From assembly GCA_022709905.1 (NCBI GenBank), contig JAKLHY010000030.1, positions 25,294 to 89,293 on the forward strand: DNA of 64,000 nt, written 5' to 3'. Under the pieces are notes generated by a model. The model did no database searches and was not told the origin of the DNA. It was given only the letters and a program-made list of their open reading frames with translations. Source of the DNA: Verrucomicrobiota bacterium. GTDB lineage: Bacteria > Verrucomicrobiota > Verrucomicrobiia > Limisphaerales > UBA1319. Each line of letters begins with the position of its first letter. The stretch's first letter is position 1. The translations under genes and the position numbers were made by a program. Shown one piece after another: positions 58,856 through 64,000 of the stretch.

Positions 58856-60625
58856 ATGAGCAACAACGCTGACAACAGTTTCGATCTGGATCTGCATTTC
58901 TTGCCTGCCTGGGCGCAAGAGTCTGCCACCGTTAATCCCTATGCCAACTTCGACGGCGTCACAGAAGAGCCCGGAAGTCGACGTCGTCAAAATCGCCCGG
59001 ATCGTCCCCCAGGACGCCGCGGAGGTCCGGAACGAGCCGGCCGCCCTCCCGGATCGCCGCGCGGAGAACAGGAAGGCAGATTCCGTGGGCGGTACGAAGG
59101 GGGAGGACAAGGCCGATTCCGGGATCACGGACATGCTCCCCGGCCCGAAGTGCCCCCTCCGGATCTTGATGTCATCATCCAGCCCGAATCCAAAGGGGCT
59201 GAAGCCCTGGCTCGTCAAATCAAACAAACCGGCCGGGCGTATCCCTTGTTCGACATTGCCCATCTCGTGCTTAAGAAACCCGAACGCTACGTCCTGACCT
59301 TCAATGTCCGCAAGAAGGCCGACGGCCAAGTCGCCCAACCGCTGTTCCTCTGCAACCTGGACGATACCCTGTGGCTGACGGAACAAGAGGCCATCGATCA
59401 TGTGTTGCAGCGCCATTTCGCCACGTTTTATCAGACCGAGAAAATTCCTACCGAGCCGCCCAAAGGCCGTTACACCTTCGTGGCCCAGTGCGGCATGAGC
59501 GGCATTATCCTCGGCCCCCCCAATTATCACGACTACCAAACCAAGCTCCTCCGTCTCCATGCCGAGCGTTTTTCCCGGATGCCCTTCGATGTCTACAAAT
59601 CCAGGGTCCGCATCGTCCGGGACGAAGCCGTGGTCAAACAATGGCTCGAAGATCAGAGCTTCCGCACCGAATACATCTGCCTGAACGTCCCCGAGACCAT
59701 CAAGTTCCAGACCCGGGAAGAAGTCGAACGGCACTTCAGAGAAGTCCACATGCCGGTGGTGATTCAATCCATTGAGTCCTACACGATCTCTTCCATCGCC
59801 GCCCGTTCCCTGCCCTGTCGCCGGCTCCAAGCCGCTGTGCGCCGCACTCTGGACGAGCAACGACGGTTTCCTCTCAAAGTCGTCAACGCCCTCAGCCATC
59901 AGTTCGCCTCCTTGGGGTTGCACTTCTTCAAAGTGAATAAATCCGTCACGCACGTCTCTGCCGCGCGCCCGCGCTACCTCGATCTGAACAGCACCGTAGT
60001 TTCAGAAGGGGTTAGAACCCTCATGCAGTTCATCGATGCCCACCCCCGAACAAACCGCCGTCAGCTGATCGAGGCCTTGGCCCCCACAACGGTCGCCCCA
60101 GCTCCCGAGATCCGCCAGACACCAGCCGTCCAAGAATCCAAACCTGTTGCGGACACAGAACCCCAGCAAGCTCCACCGGCGGACACAGCTCAAACAGCGG
60201 CCCCGACCCCTGAAGCTCCTGCCGCGCCTCCCCCACCATCTCCGGAAGTCGCCGCCCTGTTGGGGGATCTTCATTGGCTGATGCACGAAGGACATGTCAT
60301 CGAGTTTGCCAATGGCATCCTCGAAACTGCCAAAAAACCGGCCCCAAGACCTCCCAAAGCCGCGACTCCGCAGAAAACAGCCGCTTCAACCGATGGATCC
60401 GTGGCCGAAGTCACGGAGGAAACGCCTCAAATTGCGGCCCCTGAGAACGCCCCGACGTCGGCTCAACTCGGCGAAGGCCCTGCCGAGGAATCCACAACAT
60501 CCGATTCGCCAACCGAGTTTTCTCAGCTTTCCGAATCCAGCACGGCCTCGGTGCCTTCAGAGACACTGTCTTCGGTTCCGAATATTCCGGAGAAGCAGGA
60601 GAGTGAACCCCCTCCGGCACCCTGA
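58856..60625 (+). CDS. Conserved-looking hypothetical protein, Arg-rich N-terminus and Pro/Ala-rich tail
   Basis: The 589-residue protein is not recognised. It begins with an acidic/aromatic segment (DLDLHFLPAWAQ), then a strongly basic, Gly/Arg/Pro-rich stretch (residues about 40-100, with RRRQNRPDRPPGRRGGPERA) of the kind that binds RNA. The middle part (about 110-400) looks folded, with YPLFDIAHLVLKKPERYVL, FLCNLDDTLWLTEQEAIDHV and FVAQCGMSGIILGPPNYHDY. The tail (400-589) is low-complexity Pro/Ala/Glu with one ordered block (VAALLGDLHWLMHEGHVIEF). The ATG at 58856 was chosen from an open frame starting at 58652. An RNA-associated role is a guess from composition only. Confidence 0.55.
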   Translation: MSNNADNSFDLDLHFLPAWAQESATVNPYANFDGVTEEPGSRRRQNRPDRPPGRRGGPERAGRPPGSPRGEQEGRFRGRYEGGGQGRFRDHGHAPRPEVPPPDLDVIIQPESKGAEALARQIKQTGRAYPLFDIAHLVLKKPERYVLTFNVRKKADGQVAQPLFLCNLDDTLWLTEQEAIDHVLQRHFATFYQTEKIPTEPPKGRYTFVAQCGMSGIILGPPNYHDYQTKLLRLHAERFSRMPFDVYKSRVRIVRDEAVVKQWLEDQSFRTEYICLNVPETIKFQTREEVERHFREVHMPVVIQSIESYTISSIAARSLPCRRLQAAVRRTLDEQRRFPLKVVNALSHQFASLGLHFFKVNKSVTHVSAARPRYLDLNSTVVSEGVRTLMQFIDAHPRTNRRQLIEALAPTTVAPAPEIRQTPAVQESKPVADTEPQQAPPADTAQTAAPTPEAPAAPPPPSPEVAALLGDLHWLMHEGHVIEFANGILETAKKPAPRPPKAATPQKTAASTDGSVAEVTEETPQIAAPENAPTSAQLGEGPAEESTTSDSPTEFSQLSESSTASVPSETLSSVPNIPEKQESEPPPAP

Positions 60626-60746
60626 GGGATCCCGGCAGAAATGAGTTGGATTCAATCCAATCCAGTCACGCTAAGGCGCGACTTTTAACTGAGGGCCGGC
60701 CAGGAGCCCCCTCAGGCTGTTGCGGAAAACCAGCTGCAAAAACCGC

Positions 60747-61949
60747 GTGAAAACAAACGATTCCATTCGCTCTTTCAGTCAGGAATTGACCGCCCTTCTT
60801 GGCCCAAGTCAGGCCTATGCGCAGGAATCGACTCTCTCATCCGATTCAGGTTTCAGCGGTTTCGCAGTGCGCCTTTTCCGCCTTCAATTCCAATACAATC
60901 CCATTTACCGGCAATGGTGTGAAACCCGCGGCGTGGAACCCGATCGGATCCACCATTGGTCTGAAATCCCAGCCATGCCCGCTGTCGGTTTCAGAGAAAA
61001 ACCTGTGACCTGCATCGAGGAATCAGAGCGTTTGCACTGCTTCCAATCCAGTGGAACCACCCACAGGAATACTAGCCGCCATTTTCATCATCACGAATCA
61101 CTCGGGCTGTACGAATCCTCTCTCCTTCCTCCCTTCTTAAGGCACCTCTTGCCAGCACCCGAGTCCGTATCCCATCAACCCAAACCTGGAGGCCCCTCTT
61201 GCCAGCCTTTTCTGATCATTCTGACTCCCTCCAAAATACAGGCCCCATCCTCCTCGCTGGTTCACATGATGGACACCATTCATCGGCATATCGGTAAAGC
61301 CAATGCCTGCTTCACAGGTCTGGTGGACTCATCAGGCGGCTGGGATCTCGACCTGAACGCGACCGTTAAAGTTCTAAACCAAACTGAAAACACCAACCGG
61401 CGTTTCCTTGTTCTGGGAACCGCCTTTGCATTCGTCCATCTCCTCGATCACCTGTCGGCAACAGGCCGCACCTTCAGATTACCGGAAGGCTCGCGTGTTC
61501 TCGAAACCGGGGGTTACAAAGGAAAATCCAGGCAGGTCCCCAAGTCGGATCTGCATGAATCCATCACCCGACTGCTCGGCGTGCCGCCCAGGAATATCGT
61601 AAGCGAGTATGGAATGTGCGAACTCAGTTCCCAAGCCTATGACCATATAGCAGGCGCTAGATTTCAAGAATCGCGCAATTCTCTGGAAACAAGTCGATCC
61701 TTTTACTTCCCTCCCTGGGCACGCTTTCGGATTATCTCGCCAGAAACAGGCCTCGAGCCACAAGAAGGAGAGATAGGATTGATTCAGGTCTTCGACTTGG
61801 CCAATGCCTGGTCCGTGCTGGCCATCCAGACCGAGGACCTCGGCATCCAAACCGGCCAGGGCTTTAAACTCGTCGGTCGAGCCATCCGCGCCGAACAGCG
61901 CGGTTGTTCTCTGATGCAAAAGGAGGCATCCCATGAACCATCTGCCTGA
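60747..61949 (+). CDS. LuxE-like acyl-protein synthetase / acyl-activating enzyme
   Basis: This 400-residue protein belongs to the LuxE/PaaK-like branch of acyl-adenylate-forming enzymes. Visible segments are FSGFAVRLFRLQFQYNPIYR, the adenylate P-loop-like CFQSSGTTHRNTSRHF, TGGYKGKSRQVPKSDLHESI and SEYGMCELSSQAYDHI. The open frame goes back to a TTG at 60720; GTG 60747 is preferred but not certain. It overlaps the following LuxC-like gene by 17 bases, so the two likely act together, making an aldehyde from an acyl group via an acyl-enzyme. No luciferase genes accompany them. Confidence 0.8.
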   Translation: MKTNDSIRSFSQELTALLGPSQAYAQESTLSSDSGFSGFAVRLFRLQFQYNPIYRQWCETRGVEPDRIHHWSEIPAMPAVGFREKPVTCIEESERLHCFQSSGTTHRNTSRHFHHHESLGLYESSLLPPFLRHLLPAPESVSHQPKPGGPSCQPFLIILTPSKIQAPSSSLVHMMDTIHRHIGKANACFTGLVDSSGGWDLDLNATVKVLNQTENTNRRFLVLGTAFAFVHLLDHLSATGRTFRLPEGSRVLETGGYKGKSRQVPKSDLHESITRLLGVPPRNIVSEYGMCELSSQAYDHIAGARFQESRNSLETSRSFYFPPWARFRIISPETGLEPQEGEIGLIQVFDLANAWSVLAIQTEDLGIQTGQGFKLVGRAIRAEQRGCSLMQKEASHEPSA

Positions 61950-63297
61950 ATACTTCCTCGCCGATCTGTCCCCAGAAACGCTCCTCCAGCCCGGTCTCAT
62001 CACCGAAGCCTGCCAAACCCTGAAACGGAATCGGGAACAATACCTTCTGCCTCAATCAACCGATAATCTCGTCCGCATCCTGGCCAACCTCGGAGAGCAG
62101 TGGTGTCAGCCAGATTTTCCTTTCCGTCAACGCGTCCTGCAAGCTTGTCCGGAAAAAACCGGTTTCTCCCGAGCCACTCTGGAACGAGGCATCGATTTCT
62201 TCTTCTCGCGCTTAACCGTCGCAAACCTCAAGGCTCTGATGCGTCAGGAACTGGGACACGAACACCGTTTGGATCAATGGACAGCCAGTGAGATTGAACA
62301 AAGACAGAATCGCCTCGCCCTCGTTCGAGGCCCCGAATTGCTCGTGCACCTGACTGCCGGCAACCTTCCGAGTCCGGCTTGGATGAGCCTGATCTTGGGG
62401 TTATTGACTCGATCCGCCCAGTTTCTGAAGCCCGCTTCGGATACCTCCTATCTACCCTTAATGCTGGCTCATTCGCTCTATGAAATCGCCCCGAAACTCG
62501 CCTCCTGTATCGAAATTGCCGCATGGCCCGGTGGCACCCATGACTTGGAGAATGTCCTTTTTTCCGAAGCCGATTGCGTAACAGTCACCGGATCAGACCA
62601 AACCCTCAAGGCCGTCCAGGCTCGGCTTCAGCCTAAAACACGCTTCCTCGGCTACGGACATCGCGTCAGTTTCGCGTTTGTCACTTCAAAGGCCTTGGCG
62701 CAAGACGGCACCTCGTGCATCGCGAAGGCTGCTGCCGACGACATCGCCGCATGGGACCAACATGGCTGCCTTTCTCCCCACGTGATTTACGTGGAAAATA
62801 ATCCCGCCAACCCAGCTGAAGCCTTCGCCGAACAACTGGCTAATGCCTTGGCCAACGTGGAAGAACGTGAACCCCGCGCCGTTCTCTCAACAGAAGCATC
62901 AGCCGTCATTGCCAGTCGAAGGTCTTTTTACGAAATCCGCGCTGCCTTCTCCCCTGCCACCCTCTGTTGGTTCAGCAAAAACTCCACGGCGTGGAGCGTC
63001 GTGTTTGAAGCCGATCCTCTCTTCCAAATCTCATGTCTCAACCGTTTTATCTACGTCAAAGGAGTCCCCCAACTGTCTGAAGCCTTGCAGGCCGCAGAAG
63101 CCGTCCGACACCATACTTCCACAGTCGGTTTGGCGGCCGTCCAGTCTGAAGTCAGAACTCTGGCCGCCGAAATTGCCCGCTGGGGCGCCACTCGCGTCTG
63201 CCCTTTGGGGCAGATGCAGACACCCCCTCTCACTTGGCGCCACGATGGCCGCCCTGCTCTGGGTGACTTGATTACCTGGACCGATCTTGAAACCTAG
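61933..63297 (+). CDS. LuxC-like acyl-CoA/acyl-protein reductase
   Basis: The 454-residue protein belongs to the LuxC family of NADPH-dependent acyl reductases of the aldehyde dehydrogenase superfamily. The family markers are LVHLTAGNLPSPAWMSLILG, FLKPASDTSYLP, SEADCVTVTGSDQTLKAVQ and the nucleophile C279 in WDQHGCLSPHVIYVE. Its start is 17 bases inside the LuxE-like gene. In photobacteria the pair makes fatty aldehyde for luciferase; outside them it is found in bacteria of many phyla with unknown products. A fatty aldehyde or aryl aldehyde role is inferred. queD follows after 13 bp. Confidence 0.85.
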   Translation: MNHLPEYFLADLSPETLLQPGLITEACQTLKRNREQYLLPQSTDNLVRILANLGEQWCQPDFPFRQRVLQACPEKTGFSRATLERGIDFFFSRLTVANLKALMRQELGHEHRLDQWTASEIEQRQNRLALVRGPELLVHLTAGNLPSPAWMSLILGLLTRSAQFLKPASDTSYLPLMLAHSLYEIAPKLASCIEIAAWPGGTHDLENVLFSEADCVTVTGSDQTLKAVQARLQPKTRFLGYGHRVSFAFVTSKALAQDGTSCIAKAAADDIAAWDQHGCLSPHVIYVENNPANPAEAFAEQLANALANVEEREPRAVLSTEASAVIASRRSFYEIRAAFSPATLCWFSKNSTAWSVVFEADPLFQISCLNRFIYVKGVPQLSEALQAAEAVRHHTSTVGLAAVQSEVRTLAAEIARWGATRVCPLGQMQTPPLTWRHDGRPALGDLITWTDLET

Positions 63298-63310
63298 TTC
63301 TCAATGTCCC

Positions 63311-63673
63311 ATGAAAGTCGAACTGCGAAAAACCATTCAATTTGAATCCGCACATCTGCTCCCCCATCTGCCGCCTCATCATAAATGCCGACGCCTGCAT
63401 GGACATAGCTTTCAGGCCGAAATCGTCGTTGCCGGAGAATGCGATCCACAATTGGGATGGTTGATGGACTATGCTGAGATCTCCCGGATGGTAAAACCTT
63501 GCTGGGAAAAACTGGATCATCACTATCTGAACGAAATAAAAGGCCTGGAGAATCCTACCAGTGAAAACATCGCCAAATGGCTCTGGGAACATCTTAAGCC
63601 GTCCATGCCCATGTTAACGGAAATTGTTGTCGCAGAAACCTGCACCGCCCGCTGCGTTTATTGTGGCGAGTAA
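63311..63673 (+). CDS. queD: 6-carboxytetrahydropterin synthase / 6-pyruvoyl-tetrahydropterin synthase family
   Basis: The 120-residue protein has the PTPS/QueD zinc and active-site pattern: H15 in FESAHLLPH, the catalytic Cys C26 with H30 and H32 in HKCRRLHGHSF, and the conserved Asp/Glu in WLMDYAEIS, NPTSENIAKWLWE and VVAETCTARCVY. QueD makes 6-carboxytetrahydropterin for queuosine and related 7-deazapurines. The start is ATG 63311; an in-frame TTG at 63287 would add eight residues. It follows the LuxC-like gene by 13 bp and may share its transcript, although a functional link is unclear. Confidence 0.9.
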   Translation: MKVELRKTIQFESAHLLPHLPPHHKCRRLHGHSFQAEIVVAGECDPQLGWLMDYAEISRMVKPCWEKLDHHYLNEIKGLENPTSENIAKWLWEHLKPSMPMLTEIVVAETCTARCVYCGE

Positions 63674-63749
63674 CGCGTTTAAGCCAATCCACGCTCAAAA
63701 CTGCCCTTAAAGATATAAAAAAGCAAATAAGGTGACAGGTTCATTATTA

Positions 63750-63779
63750 TTGACCTTCTCTCGGTATTCCGGGTAGGCT
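63750..63779 (+). promoter_or_regulatory. Possible promoter of the transposase gene
   Basis: TTGACC (63750-63755), an 18-base spacer and TAGGCT (63774-63779), ten bases before the ATG at 63790. The same -10 word occurs at ilvE. Confidence 0.35.
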
Positions 63780-63789
63780 GGGGGGTGTT

Positions 63790-64000
63790 ATGAGATTAGC
63801 CAGGATCAAGGTTCAGGGGCGGCGGGTGGTTTATCACTGTATTTCGCGGATTGTGGGGGGACAGGCCTTGCTGGACGATCTGGGCAAGGAAAAGCTGGTG
63901 GGGTTGATGGGGCGGCTGGCGGCCTTTTGCGGGATGGAGGTGATTACCTACTGTATCCTGTCCAATCACTTGCACATTCTGGTTCGGGTGGGCGAGCCTG
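63790..64000 (+). CDS. REP-associated tyrosine transposase (Y1/IS200-like), cut by the window end
   Basis: The frame from ATG 63790 runs to the last base and encodes MRLARIKVQGRRVVYHCISR, then MEVITYCILSNHLHILVRVG. The last segment has the HUH motif (HLH with flanking hydrophobics) of Y1-type rolling-circle transposases in the RAYT group; the catalytic Tyr would be downstream of the window. RAYTs act on palindromic REP sequences, so the inverted repeats in this window are potential substrates, but no sequence match with the gene ends was found. A small AAGGT...ACCTT dyad lies 55 bases upstream. Confidence 0.8.
   Translation, partial: MRLARIKVQGRRVVYHCISRIVGGQALLDDLGKEKLVGLMGRLAAFCGMEVITYCILSNHLHILVRVGEP

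Noticed and set aside
1..64000. tRNA or rRNA genes
   Set aside because: No T-loop GGTTCGAATCC-type sequence in a cloverleaf context and no rRNA-like blocks were found on either strand by eye.

Overview
The window looks like a chromosomal segment of a Gram-negative, moderately GC-rich bacterium of the Verrucomicrobiota, most likely the Limisphaerales/Pedosphaera side (former subdivision 3). This is inferred from gene content, not from a marker search. The pointers are a type II pseudopilin ending in an H-X9-DG-like signature, lpxI (lipid A), a futalosine-pathway mqnD, an mcsA-mcsB-clpC operon in an outer-membrane organism, DUF1080, DUF6807 and beta-helix secreted proteins, a sensor kinase with a two-component-type propeller, and a large fibronectin/cadherin-like repeat protein. 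No rRNA, tRNA, CRISPR array or prophage was seen.

Layout. 1-5.9 kb: end of a GAF signalling protein, a 2-hydroxyacyl-CoA dehydratase-like Fe-S protein, hisD-hisC (overlapping ATGA), a Sel1-repeat protein and a DUF4126 membrane protein. 6-7.9 kb: rpmI-rplT, a strong terminator, then pheS. 8-15.1 kb: a secreted propeller/phosphoesterase diverges from a propeller histidine kinase and its LuxR-type regulator. Behind the regulator lies a 390-bp non-coding stretch with a perfect inverted repeat, a probable small RNA ending in a terminator, and a second structured RNA. 15.1-24.5 kb: moxR, DUF58 and transglutaminase operon, tolC, an MFS pump, an M29 aminopeptidase and a rhomboid protease. 24.5-29.6 kb: rhodanese, ppk2 with a short coupled upstream ORF, mqnD, and a pseudopilin coupled to a VKOR-thioredoxin fusion. 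29.7-33.4 kb: purA, uppS, der. 33.6-38.4 kb: a repeat-rich secreted protein, a Ser/Thr kinase, a 274-bp non-coding inverted-repeat element, and lpxI. 38.5-45.3 kb: ilvE, mcsA-mcsB-clpC, a membrane PIN-TRAM protein and a DUF2007 protein. 45.4-51.8 kb: glcD-like oxidase, a truncated alpha-galactosidase relative, a GalU-like nucleotidyltransferase and an 1112-residue fusion of a fucokinase-like GHMP domain with a UDP-sugar pyrophosphorylase-like domain. 51.8-60.6 kb: secreted carbohydrate-related proteins (DUF6807, DUF1080 plus hydrolase, beta-helix, mutarotase-like) and an unrecognised 589-residue protein. 60.7-64 kb: luxE-luxC-like pair, queD, and the start of a REP-associated tyrosine transposase cut by the window end.

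The most original signals are the kinase/pyrophosphorylase fusion, the regulator-linked small RNA candidate, the neighbouring three-way-junction RNA, the cloverleaf-like mobile element, and promoter-like -35/-10 pairs. Several of these pairs have a TAGNCT -10 box, and several would put the transcription start on or within a few bases of the start codon. All functional statements rest on motif recognition by eye; no alignment, folding program or database search was run.
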